A stretch of 64,000 nt of DNA, taken from the NCBI RefSeq assembly GCF_001577365.1, contig NZ_CP014513.1:4278001-4342000 (forward strand). The letters are read 5' to 3'. The translations under genes were made by a program, and so were the position numbers. Origin of the DNA: Frondihabitans sp. PAMC 28766. GTDB lineage: Bacteria > Actinomycetota > Actinomycetes > Actinomycetales > Microbacteriaceae. The notes below the pieces were generated by a model. That model worked only from the letters and a program-made list of their open reading frames with translations, ran no database searches and had not been told where the DNA came from. Positions 35,262-43,798 of this stretch are shown one piece after another (the first letter of the stretch is position 1; each line of letters starts with the position of its first letter).

Positions 35262-36644
35262 ATGACCACCGACACCCTCACCACCGACGTCGTCATCATC
35301 GGCGCGGGCGCCACCGGTCTCACGGCGGCGAGCGACCTCGTCAAGGCGGGCGTGGACGTCGTCGTCCTCGAGGCCCGCGACCGCGTCGGGGGTCGGCTCT
35401 GGACGAACGACATCGACGGCCAGATGTACGAGATCGGCGGCCAGTGGGTCTCACCCGACCAGACGGCCCTCATCGCGACCCTCGACGAGCTCGACCTGCC
35501 GACCTACTCGCGGTTCCGGGACGGCGACAGCGTCTACGTCGGTCGCGACGGCGCGGCCAAGCGCTTCACCGGCGACATCTTCCCTGCCACGCCGCAGACC
35601 GAAAGCGAGATCGAGCGCCTCATCACGGTGCTCGACGAGCTCGTGGGGCAGATCGACCCCGACGCCCCGTGGGCGCACCCGCAGGCCCACGCCCTCGACC
35701 ACATCTCGTTCAAGGCGTGGCTCGCCGAGCAGTCGGACGACGAGGAGGCGCGCGACAACATCGCCCTCTTCATCGCCGACGCGATGCTGACGAAGCCCGC
35801 CCACTCGTTCTCCACGCTTCAGGCGCTGCTGATGGCCGCGAGCGCCGGCAGTTTCTCCAACCTCGTCGACGCCGACTTCATCCTCGACAAGCGCGTCGTC
35901 GGCGGCCTGCAGATGGTTCCCTTGACCCTCGCCGAGCAGCTCGGCGACCGCGTCTACCTCGACGAGGCCGTGCGCACGCTCGAGTGGTCGGCGAGCGGCG
36001 TGGCCGCGGTCACCGACACTCTCCGTGTCGAGGCGAAGCGCGCGCTCGTCGCCGTTCCGCCGAATCTCTACGGCCGCATCACGTACGAGCCGCCGCTGCC
36101 GCGTCGCCGCGCCCAACTGCACCAGCACCTCTCGCTGGGCCTCGTCATCAAGGTGCACGCCACCTACGACACTCCGTTCTGGCGCGAAGCCGGCCTCTCG
36201 GGCACAGCCTTCAGCCCGTACCAACTCGTCCACGAGGCCTACGACAACAGCAACCACGGCGAGAGCCGCGGCACCCTCGTCGGTTTCGTGTCGGACGAGA
36301 AGGCCGATCGGCTGCTCGCACTCGAGCCCGACGAGAGGCGCCGGCTGATCCTCGAGTCGCTCGCTTCCTATTACGGCGACCGGGCTCTTGATCCTGCCGT
36401 CTACTACGAGAGCGACTGGGCGAGCGAGGAGTGGACGCAGGGCGCGTACGCCGCGAGCTACGACCTGGGCGGCCTCAGCCGGTATGGCGCCGATCAGAAC
36501 ACTCCTGTGGGGTCGATCCGCTTCGGCTCGAGCGACCTCGCGGGGCTCGGGTACCAGCACGTCGACGGGGCCATCCGCGTCGGCCACCGCATCGGCGCCG
36601 AGATCCTGTCCGACCTGGGGGCGAGCGTCGTCACCGCCCCCTGA
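35262..36644 (+). CDS. puo: Flavin monoamine oxidase, probably putrescine oxidase
   Basis: Oxidatively deaminates putrescine to 4-aminobutanal with release of ammonia and peroxide. The 460-residue FAD enzyme opens with VVIIGAGATGLTAASDLVKAG and the GGRLW motif (about 9-48), keeps the substrate-side VPPNLYGRITYEPPLP block, and ends with GYQHVDGAIRVGHRIGAEIL near the flavin. Length and layout match actinobacterial putrescine oxidases. Position downstream of the aldehyde dehydrogenase and upstream of an amino-acid/amine permease supports this; another diamine as substrate is possible. Confidence 0.87.
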   Translation: MTTDTLTTDVVIIGAGATGLTAASDLVKAGVDVVVLEARDRVGGRLWTNDIDGQMYEIGGQWVSPDQTALIATLDELDLPTYSRFRDGDSVYVGRDGAAKRFTGDIFPATPQTESEIERLITVLDELVGQIDPDAPWAHPQAHALDHISFKAWLAEQSDDEEARDNIALFIADAMLTKPAHSFSTLQALLMAASAGSFSNLVDADFILDKRVVGGLQMVPLTLAEQLGDRVYLDEAVRTLEWSASGVAAVTDTLRVEAKRALVAVPPNLYGRITYEPPLPRRRAQLHQHLSLGLVIKVHATYDTPFWREAGLSGTAFSPYQLVHEAYDNSNHGESRGTLVGFVSDEKADRLLALEPDERRRLILESLASYYGDRALDPAVYYESDWASEEWTQGAYAASYDLGGLSRYGADQNTPVGSIRFGSSDLAGLGYQHVDGAIRVGHRIGAEILSDLGASVVTAP

Positions 36645-36758
36645 TCCGCTCCCGCTCCATGCTCTGCTCCAGGCACAACTGAACACGCTTCCCCTGCACC
36701 GCCGCGTCCCACCTGCACCGCCCCTGTCCCTTCCCCCGAAACAGAAGGCTCGGCTCTC

Positions 36759-38413
36759 ATGGCACTCGACACCCACGCACCTTCCTCGAGCGGGGCCGAT
36801 CTCGCGCCGGCCGCGGTCGAGAGCAGCAAGCTGAAGCGGCACTTCGGCCGGTTCGACATCCTGTTCTTCTTGATCTGCACGATCGTGGGGGTCGACACGA
36901 TCGCGACGGTCGCTTCGTCCGGCGGCGAGGCCTTCACCTGGATGGTGATCCTGGCGGTGGTGTTCTTCGTGCCGCAGGCGCTGCTGTTCTCCGAGCTGGG
37001 CACCGCCTTCCCGCAAGAGGGCGGCCCGTATCTGTGGACCCGGATGGCGTTCGGGCACCTTGCCGGGGCCATCAACAACTTCCTCTACTGGGTCACCAAC
37101 CCGGTCTGGCTGGGCGGCACGCTCGCGTTCTCAGCGGCCGTGGCCCTCGAGACGTTCTTCAACGACGGCAAGACGTTCTCGACCCCGGTCTTCTACCTGG
37201 TGACGATCCCGTTCATCTGGGTGGGTGTGCTCGCCGCCGTCCTCTCGTTCCGGGTCGGCAAGTGGATCACGACGGTGGGCGCCTTCGCCCGCTTCCTGCT
37301 GCTCGGCATCTTCGTGGTCACCGTCGTCGTCTATGCCATCGTTCACGGTGTGCACGGCCCGTCCGCCGGCGACTACAAGCCGACGGCCGGCGGCTTCGTG
37401 GCCCTCGTCGGCGTGCTGCTGTTCAACTACGTCGGCTTCGAGCTGCCCAACAGCGCCGGTGAAGAGATGAAGGACGCCGCGAAAGACGTGCCGTTCGGCA
37501 TCGCACGCTCGGCGGTCTTCTCGTTCCTGCTCTACGCCGTGCCGATCTTCGGCATCCTGCTGGTGCTGCCCGTCGGCCAGGTGAGCAACTTCGGCGGCTT
37601 TGTCGACTCGATCAAGACCACGTTCACCGTGTTCGGCGGTCACGTGGGCGCGAACGGCGCCGTCCTCACCGGCTTCGGCCAGGTGATGGGCGGTCTGGCC
37701 GGCATCGTCTTCGTCATCTGCGTGCTGACGTCGGGCGTCACCTGGATCATGGGCTCCGACCGGTCGCTGGCCGTGTCCGGCTACGACGGCGCGGCACCGC
37801 GTTTTTTCGGGGTGATCAACGCGAAGCTCGGCACGCCAGTGCGTGTCAACATCTTCTCGGGCATCGTCGCGACGATCGTGCTCGTACTCGCCAACACCAT
37901 CACCGAGGGCAACGCCGCGAAGTTCTTCGGCGCCGTGCTCGGCGTCACCATCTCGACCACGCTGATCAGCTACCTGCTGATCTTCCCCGCGCTCTGGAAG
38001 CTTCGGCGCAGCCACCCCGACACCCCGCGCCCCTACCGGATGCCGTTCTACCGGCCGCTGACCGTCCTGCTGATGGCGCTGCTCGCCTTCACCGTGATCC
38101 AGCTGATCGCGCCCGGGGCGTTCTTCTCCTGGTTCGGGTCGGACTTCCGGCCCACGGGCTGGGGCAAGTCGGAGGGCGTGCTCTACCTGCTGACCGAGCT
38201 GGTGCCGGTCGTCGCGTTCATCGTCATCGGCGTGATCTTCTGGGCGCTCGGCACGAAGACGCGGCGCGAGAACCTCGCCATGGCGAAGGAGCTCGACGCG
38301 GCTGCCGCGCCGGGTGCCGGCGCGGCAGCGCCCGCGTCACCCGCGGGGCCGTCGTCGTCTGCGGGCCCGTCGTCGTCAGCCGAGTCCAGCAGCGCCGTCC
38401 CCCGCGGCTCTGA
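36759..38413 (+). CDS. APC-superfamily amino-acid/polyamine permease, stop displaced by frameshift
   Basis: A 12-helix importer (551 residues if corrected), likely for putrescine, GABA or a related amine. The N-terminal tail is followed by FDILFFLICTIVGVDTIATVASSGGEAFTW, the APC signature region, and ALLFSELGTAFPQEGGPYLW. As written the frame runs to 38537 through out-of-frame metallo-hydrolase sequence. One extra C in the CCCCC run 38399-38403 would end it at a TGA (38411) after SSAVPPRL, just before the next gene's GTG. The Ala/Ser/Pro-rich tail from about residue 520 is low-complexity. Confidence 0.85.
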
Positions 38414-38418
38414 CTGCT

Positions 38419-39159
38419 GTGCCGCCGCGCGGGCCGCTTCGCCGCCTCGTCGAGGTCTCGCCCGATCTGCTCGTCGCGACGAGCCGTCGCGACACCACGA
38501 CGACCTCCGTCGTGCGTGCGGCCCCCGGCTCGCATGAGGTGCTGCTGGTCGACCCGTCGTGGGAGGTCGACGAGCTCGAGGCCCTCGCCGACGACCTCGA
38601 CACGCTCGGGCTCACCGTGGTCGCCGGGTTCTCGACGCACGCGCACTTCGACCACCTGCTGTGGCATCCGCGGTTCGGCGACGTGCCGCGGTGGGCGTCG
38701 GCGACGACGGTCGCCGTGGCAGCCGCCACCCGCGACATCCTGCTGGACGAACTCGGCCCGTGGCCCGAGGCGCTCGTGCCTCTCGTCGGCGATGTGGCGG
38801 CGGCGCGAAGCTCGCGTCTCGCGTGGGGCGGCCAGGAGGTCGCACTCGTCGAACACTCAGGCCATGTGCCCGGGCACACGGCGCTCTGGCTGCCGGGCCC
38901 CCGCATCCTGCTGGCCGGAGACATGCTGAGCGACGTCGAGCCGCCTCTCCCCGCCGCTGACGACTCGTCGCTGCGCGCCTACGCGGCCGGGCTCGACACC
39001 CTCGAGCCCTTCGTGCGGCAGGCCGCTCTGCTCATGCCGGGCCACGGGCATGCGACGCAGGATGCGGCCGCTCGCCTCGCCGCCGACCGCCGCTTCGTCG
39101 AGGCGGTCGCCTCCGGCTCCTCCCCCGCCTCCGTCGATGGGCGCTGCTCTCCGGCGTGA
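38419..39159 (+). CDS. Metallo-beta-lactamase-fold hydrolase
   Basis: A 246-residue dinuclear-metal hydrolase: STHAHFDHLLW (HxHxDH), VEHSGHVPGHTALW, LLAGDMLSDVEPP (bridging Asp) and LMPGHGHAT give the complete ligand set. The GTG at 38419 lies 5 nt after the restored permease stop, so it belongs to the amine cluster's transcript. The substrate is unknown: glyoxalase-II-like or a lactone/cyclic imine hydrolase would both fit, and 1-pyrroline formation from aminobutanal makes the second idea attractive but unproven. Confidence 0.85.
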   Translation: MPPRGPLRRLVEVSPDLLVATSRRDTTTTSVVRAAPGSHEVLLVDPSWEVDELEALADDLDTLGLTVVAGFSTHAHFDHLLWHPRFGDVPRWASATTVAVAAATRDILLDELGPWPEALVPLVGDVAAARSSRLAWGGQEVALVEHSGHVPGHTALWLPGPRILLAGDMLSDVEPPLPAADDSSLRAYAAGLDTLEPFVRQAALLMPGHGHATQDAAARLAADRRFVEAVASGSSPASVDGRCSPA

Positions 39160-39534
39160 GCTGCGCTCCCGCCTGACCCGGGCCGTGCCGTGTCGACCGG
39201 TGCCGTTTGCCGCGCGTCAGGCCTCCTCCGTGGCGGCTGCCCGCCAGCTCGCCCGCCGCCCGCACGATCACGCGGCCACCCCGCGAACTCCCGCGCCCCG
39301 ACCCGGGCCTGCCCGCCAGCTCGCCCGCCGCCCGCAGCCCGCCGCCCGCACGATCACGCGGCCACCCCGCGAACTCCCGCGCCCCGACCCGGGCCTGCCC
39401 GCCAGCTCGCCCGCCGCCCGCACGATCTCCGGGGCATCCTGAGATCGCCGGATCACCCGCAATTGCTCTGCACCGCGCACGCGGCACTCTCAACACGGAG
39501 CAGTCCACGCGTCGCTGGCACTCGACGAGGCCGG
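39160..39534. other. 375-bp gap with a long-unit tandem repeat
   Basis: It lies between the convergent metallo-hydrolase and DUF559-like genes. It holds the tandem repeat at 39239-39430 and nothing resembling a gene; open frames are compositionally extreme. No clear terminator stem was found outside the repeat. Confidence 0.65.
39239..39430. repeat. 72/86-bp tandem repeat, about 2.5 copies
   Basis: Units beginning GCCCGCCAGCTCGCCCGCCG start at 39239, 39311 and 39397. The longer second unit carries an internal 14-bp duplication of AGCCCGCCGCCCGC. Unit sequence is otherwise nearly identical between copies, implying recent duplication. Confidence 0.8.
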
Positions 39535-40464
39535 TCACGGCACCGGCACGCCGACTCCGAGCAGCAGTCGCCGCAATCGACGCGGGGCTCGAAGATCTCG
39601 CCACTCGCACCGGACGACCGTGCGCAGCTCCGGGCTCAAGTGGAGATCCTGCTCTCTTCGCTTCTCGTCGACGAAGACATCGGCAGGATCTCTGCCCTTC
39701 AGGTATCGCGCTTCGGTGTACTTGCCATAGCCGTCGGTTTCAAGCGCGACGCCCTGCTCGGCGAAGAAGAAGTCGACGCGCCCCAGAAACCGCGCATTGT
39801 CGTACAGCTTCTTCTGCAGGACGGGCCGAGGTGCACCGAGCTCGTGCAGAACGATGCGGCCGAGGGATTCGGACGCCGCCTCGGCATCCTTGTCGCTGAA
39901 ACGCAACGCCGCCGCCGCCTGATCTCGTCGGGGTCGAACGGGAAACTCGGCGAATGCACGCGACAGGGCCTCCTTGTCGAGCACCTCGAAGTGCAAAGCC
40001 GAGTCGATCGCGGCCACCGCGCCAGCGAACGGCATGTCGTGGGCGAGGTCGAAAGCCGTGCGCATCGGGCTCGTGACTGCGAGCCCGTCGACCGTCACGA
40101 TCTCGGCCGACGTGAGTCGGCCCGCGTGGATAAGGGCGTTCGTGCGCCTTCGGGAGCGCTGCGCCGACGGGTCGATGAGGTGCACGGGCGCCGGGAGAGT
40201 GTCGAGGTCGGCCCAGCCGAACAGCGCCGCGGCCGACACGTGCGACAGCACCCGACCGGCTCCGATCCGAGGTGCGAGAGCGCGAATCTGCAGAACGTGA
40301 CGCTCTCGGGGCCGAAGCGAGGCCCACTCGCTCGACAGCACGAAGCACCCCTCGGCGACCCGATGCAGCTCGTCCCTCTTCTCGCGTCGCCTGAGGTCGA
40401 CGGATGCACGGCTGGAGGCACCGTAGGTGGCGGATCGCAGGATCAGGGGGAGGTCGTCGTCCAT
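39535..40464 (-). CDS. AbiEi-like/DUF559 protein with Vsr-like nuclease domain
   Basis: A 309-residue protein of a family common in actinobacteria. The N-terminal part has AbiEi-type winged-helix features (AAALFGWADLDTLPAPVHLI, GLAVTSPMRTAFDLA), and the C-terminal half is a DUF559/Vsr-like fold (VDFFFAEQGVALETDGYGKY) with D-x(n)-E-x-D-G-x-x-K nuclease residues. Relatives are annotated as type IV toxin-antitoxin AbiEi proteins, but no AbiEii partner is adjacent. It interrupts the polyamine island and is flanked by tandem repeats on both sides. The true role is unknown. Confidence 0.75.
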   Translation of the reverse strand: MDDDLPLILRSATYGASSRASVDLRRREKRDELHRVAEGCFVLSSEWASLRPRERHVLQIRALAPRIGAGRVLSHVSAAALFGWADLDTLPAPVHLIDPSAQRSRRRTNALIHAGRLTSAEIVTVDGLAVTSPMRTAFDLAHDMPFAGAVAAIDSALHFEVLDKEALSRAFAEFPVRPRRDQAAAALRFSDKDAEAASESLGRIVLHELGAPRPVLQKKLYDNARFLGRVDFFFAEQGVALETDGYGKYTEARYLKGRDPADVFVDEKRREQDLHLSPELRTVVRCEWRDLRAPRRLRRLLLGVGVPVP

Positions 40465-40912
40465 GCCTCCACCGTGCCGGTTCAGAAGGCAGGGAATCGG
40501 TGCGAACGGGTATCTGTGGAAAAGTCGCTCTCAGAACGAGCCTGTGGAGGAGGAGAGCCGGACGAGCGAGACTGGGCCCGCCCGGCAGTTCGAGACTCGC
40601 CCGCGCGATTGCGCGGTCGGCAGCAGATCTGCCGGTCCTGACGAGCTACGGCCGCGCCGCCGCCCGGCAGTTCGCTCCTCGCCCGCGCGATTGCGCGGTC
40701 GGCAGCAGATCTGCCGGTCAGGACCAGCTGCCGTCGCGCGGTTGCCCGGCAGTTCAAGGCTCGCCCGCGAGAATGCGCGGGCCGCAGCGGATCTGCCGGT
40801 CCAGACGAGCTACGGCCGCGCCGCTGCCCGGCAGTTCGAGACTCGCCCGCGCGAGTGCGCGGTCACGAGCAGAACTACCGGGAGCGCGGGGAGCCGCCAG
40901 ACCGAAGCGGGG
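40465..40912. other. 448-bp gap containing an 82-bp tandem hairpin array
   Basis: It lies between the start of the DUF559-like gene and the end of the agmatine deiminase gene, both on the minus strand. The first 110 bp should hold the DUF559 gene's promoter; the rest is the four-unit array at 40581-40890. Confidence 0.7.
40581..40890. repeat. 82-bp tandem repeat, four units, each with a hairpin
   Basis: CCCGGCAGTTC recurs at 40581, 40663, 40745 and 40827, exactly 82 bp apart. Each of the first three units can fold: CCGGCAG pairs with CTGCCGG about 50 bp on, with an inner CGCGCGATTGCGCG stem. The fourth unit diverges at its end. Confidence 0.88.
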
Positions 40913-42016
40913 CTAGAGCGAGAGGGCAGGCTCCTGCTGCGTGATGCAGTGGATGCCGCCGCCGCGCGCGAAGATCGGCCTCGCATCGACGGTCACCACG
41001 CGGCGCCCGGGGTAGACGGACGCCAGGATCGATGCCGCCCGCGAGTCGGCGGCGGGGTCGCCGAAGCCGCACGCGATGACACCGCCGTTGACGACGAAGT
41101 GGTTGACGTAGCTGTGGTCGACCCAGCCCGTCTCGTCGCGGAGCTCGGTCGGGGCCGGAAGGTCGACGACCTCGAAGGGCCGGCCCGTGGCATCCTGCGA
41201 TTCTTTCAGCAGCGAGCGGAGAGCCGACGAAACAAGATGATCGGGGTGCGCAGGGTCGTTCTGCGAGTGCAGGAGCACGACGCCCGGCGAGGGCATCGCG
41301 GCGACCATGTCGACGTGGCCGCGGGTGCCGAACTCCTCGTAGTCGCGGGTGAGGCCGCGCGGCAGCCACACGACGTGGGTCGCGCCGATCGTGCGAGCGA
41401 GCTCGGCCTCGACACGAGCCTTGTCGGCGTAGGGGTTGCGGCCCTGGTCGAGCTGCACGGTCTCGGTGACCAGCACCGTGCCCCGGCCGTCGACGTGGAT
41501 CGCCCCGCCCTCGTTGACGAGCAGAGACGGCAGGATGCGAGCGCCCGCCTGGTCGGCGACGAAGCGCCCCACCTCGCGGTCGTGCTGCCACGACGCCCAG
41601 GCCTGCGCGCCCCAGCCGTTGAAGATCCAGTCGACGGCGCCGAGGCCTGCCGCGTCGGAGCCGCCGACGGCCGAGTCCGCAGCGCCGGGGCCCGCAGCAC
41701 TCGAGCCGGCCGCAGGAACCACGAACGAGGGCCCCGAGTCGCGGATCCACGAGTCGTCGAGGGGCGCCTCGACGACCTCGATCGTCTCGGAGAGGTGACG
41801 CCGCGCATCCTCGCGGGCCGACGGGTCGACCACCATCGTGACCGGCTCGAACTCCGCCACGGCGTGGGCGACGGACGCCCAGGCGGCACGGGCCTCCTCG
41901 GCCGAGGCGGCGTCGTCGCCGAGCGTGTAGCCGCCGGTCGGGAAGGCCATCCAGCTGCGCGCGTGCGGCTCGGTCTCGGCGGGCATGCGCCAGGGCCCGG
42001 GCACGAGCGGGCTCAT
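40913..42016 (-). CDS. aguA: Agmatine deiminase
   Basis: Hydrolyses agmatine to N-carbamoylputrescine and ammonia. The 367-residue enzyme of the guanidino-modifying superfamily starts MSPLVPGPWRMPAETEPHARSW. Seen are DDSWIRDSGP, NEGGAIHVDGRGT, the His in GTRGHVDM and the nucleophile Cys357 in GGGIHCITQQEP. A low-complexity Ala/Gly/Ser insert (about 102-125) is unusual. The ATG at 42016 overlaps the aguB stop by 4 nt, so the two are translationally coupled. Confidence 0.93.
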   Translation of the reverse strand: MSPLVPGPWRMPAETEPHARSWMAFPTGGYTLGDDAASAEEARAAWASVAHAVAEFEPVTMVVDPSAREDARRHLSETIEVVEAPLDDSWIRDSGPSFVVPAAGSSAAGPGAADSAVGGSDAAGLGAVDWIFNGWGAQAWASWQHDREVGRFVADQAGARILPSLLVNEGGAIHVDGRGTVLVTETVQLDQGRNPYADKARVEAELARTIGATHVVWLPRGLTRDYEEFGTRGHVDMVAAMPSPGVVLLHSQNDPAHPDHLVSSALRSLLKESQDATGRPFEVVDLPAPTELRDETGWVDHSYVNHFVVNGGVIACGFGDPAADSRAASILASVYPGRRVVTVDARPIFARGGGIHCITQQEPALSL

Positions 42017-43110
42017 GCGGCACCCCCGGCGGTCGGGGCGCCTGCGGCCGAGGCGGCACCCGCCGACGTCACCGCGTCTTCGATCGAGACCCCTGCCGCG
42101 TCGGCGATCGCCTCGAAGGCGCCGTACGAGTGCCGCGCGACATCGACCGGCGCCGCCAGCGGTTCGTACGTGTCGGGGCGGCGAGTGACGAAGAACGGGA
42201 AGAGCTTCAGCCACTCCTCGCGCGCCGCGATGTCGAGGTCGGCCACGAGCACCACCGACTCGTCGCGGGGAGCCTCGACGAGCACGCGCCCGAACGGGTC
42301 GGAGATGAACGACGTGCCGTAGAACGTGATCTCGCCCTCCGACCCCCAGCGGTTCGGCACGACCATGAAGAGCCCGCTCGTGATGCCGTTGGCGACGATC
42401 ACCTGGCGCCAGATCGGCGCGGTGTCGAAGGCGGGGAACGTCGGCTCCGAGCCGATCGCCGTCGGATAGGCCAGGATCTCGGCGCCACCCAGCCCGTACG
42501 ACCGCGAGACCTCGGGGAACCACTCGTCCCAGCAGGTCGGAAGCCCCACCCGCGCGCCGAGCCCCGAGGGCTCGTAGACCGGGTATGCATCGACCGCCGG
42601 GCCGGGCCGGAAGAAGGTGTCTTCGTAATATCCGGCGCTGATCGGGATGTGCGTCTTGCGCGTGCGCCCGACGAGCTCACCGGCGGGCGACACCAGGATC
42701 GCCGTGTTGTAGCCGCGCGGGTCGGCCGGCTGGTCGTCGTCGGCCGGGCGCTCGTAGAGCGACGCGTGTACGAACACCCCGTGCTGCTGCGCCTGCGCGG
42801 CAGCGAAGGCGAACGTCGGCCCGGTGAGGAGGTCTTCGGCCGATTCCTTCGGCACCCCGGCCGCTCGGGCGTCGCCGGGGTACCGCGACAGCGTCAGTTC
42901 GGGAAGGAAGACCGCCTCGGCGCCGGCATCGGCGGCGCCGGCGATGCCTTCGGCGAGCGAGGCCAGGTGGGCCGCGGCGTCGGCCTGCCAGCGCATCTGG
43001 ACGAGAGCGACGCGGACCGGCGCTCGACGGCCGGCAGTGGCCGGAGCGGCGCCGGTGCCGGTGCCGGGAGCGAGCGGGGAGGCAAGAGCAGGAGCCTGAA
43101 TGATCTGCAT
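42013..43110 (-). CDS. aguB: N-carbamoylputrescine amidase
   Basis: Hydrolyses N-carbamoylputrescine to putrescine, CO2 and ammonia. A nitrilase-superfamily enzyme with the Glu-Lys-Cys triad: Glu in VFLPELTLSRYPG, Lys in GRTRKTHIPISAGYYEDTFFRPG, and Cys193 in LPTCWDEWFPE. At 365 residues it is longer than usual, with about 30 extra Ala/Gly/Pro-rich N-terminal residues and about 40 extra at the C-terminus (ASAAGAPTAGGAA). First gene of the aguBA operon, downstream of an 18-bp palindrome. Confidence 0.92.
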   Translation of the reverse strand: MQIIQAPALASPLAPGTGTGAAPATAGRRAPVRVALVQMRWQADAAAHLASLAEGIAGAADAGAEAVFLPELTLSRYPGDARAAGVPKESAEDLLTGPTFAFAAAQAQQHGVFVHASLYERPADDDQPADPRGYNTAILVSPAGELVGRTRKTHIPISAGYYEDTFFRPGPAVDAYPVYEPSGLGARVGLPTCWDEWFPEVSRSYGLGGAEILAYPTAIGSEPTFPAFDTAPIWRQVIVANGITSGLFMVVPNRWGSEGEITFYGTSFISDPFGRVLVEAPRDESVVLVADLDIAAREEWLKLFPFFVTRRPDTYEPLAAPVDVARHSYGAFEAIADAAGVSIEDAVTSAGAASAAGAPTAGGAA

Positions 43111-43112
43111 GC

Positions 43113-43130
43113 GTTGATCATATGATCAAC
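43113..43130. promoter_or_regulatory. Predicted TetR operator for the aguBA operon
   Basis: Perfect 18-bp palindrome GTTGATCATATGATCAAC, 2 bp upstream of the aguB start and 30 bp upstream of the TetR start. It is placed to block both divergent transcripts. Confidence 0.75.
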
Positions 43131-43159
43131 TCTGGTCGAAAACCACCTAGACTTTCGGC

Positions 43160-43798
43160 GTGGACCAGCGCGCAGCCCGACTCACGGCAGAGCAGCGCCA
43201 TGCCCAGATCGACCTGGCCGCCCGCGCCCTGGCGCTCGAGGAGGGGCTCGGCGCCCTCACCCTCCGCGGCATCGCGACGCGCGTCGGCGTCGCCTCCGGG
43301 CTCGTCGCGCATTACGAGCCGTCGATGGAAGCCCTCGTGGCGCACACGTTCGCCGCCGTCGCGGCCACCGAGCTGGCCGAGGTCGAGGGCGCGGTCGCCA
43401 GCGGCGGCACCCCGATCGCCCAGCTCGCGACGCTCGTGGCGACGCTGCTCGACACGCAAAGGGACGACGTGTCGAGCGTGTGGGCCGACGCGTGGAGCCT
43501 GGGGCGGCGCATGCACCTCGTCGCGGCTGCCGCGCGCGCCGGCATGGATGCGTGGTCGGAGGTGGCCCGTGGCATCCTGCGATCCGGCCGCGACAGCGGG
43601 GCCTTCCCCGCCGACGCCGACCTCGACCTGGTGGCGCTGCAGCTCTTCGCGCTGGTCGACTCGACGACCGCGTACGCCCTCGTCGGCTACCGAACTCCCG
43701 ACGAGCGCCGCCGCCTGGTCACGCGCTCGCTCGAGGCCTCGCTCGGCCTAGCCGACGGCACACTCGTCGCCCCGGCCGCCGGCGCTACTTCGCGGTGA
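43160..43798 (+). CDS. TetR-family regulator of agmatine use
   Basis: A 212-residue regulator whose helix-turn-helix (LRGIATRVGVASGLVAHYEPSMEALVAHTF, about 38-67) shows the BetI-like ASGLVAHYF-type recognition helix. The GTG start is at 43160. It is divergent from aguBA over a perfect palindrome, so agmatine or putrescine is a likely inducer. Its 3' end overlaps the convergent VOC gene by 14 bp. Confidence 0.87.
   Translation: MDQRAARLTAEQRHAQIDLAARALALEEGLGALTLRGIATRVGVASGLVAHYEPSMEALVAHTFAAVAATELAEVEGAVASGGTPIAQLATLVATLLDTQRDDVSSVWADAWSLGRRMHLVAAAARAGMDAWSEVARGILRSGRDSGAFPADADLDLVALQLFALVDSTTAYALVGYRTPDERRRLVTRSLEASLGLADGTLVAPAAGATSR

Noticed and set aside
40581..40890. CRISPR array
   Set aside because: The whole 82-bp unit is repeated; there are no unique spacers between short repeats and no cas genes.
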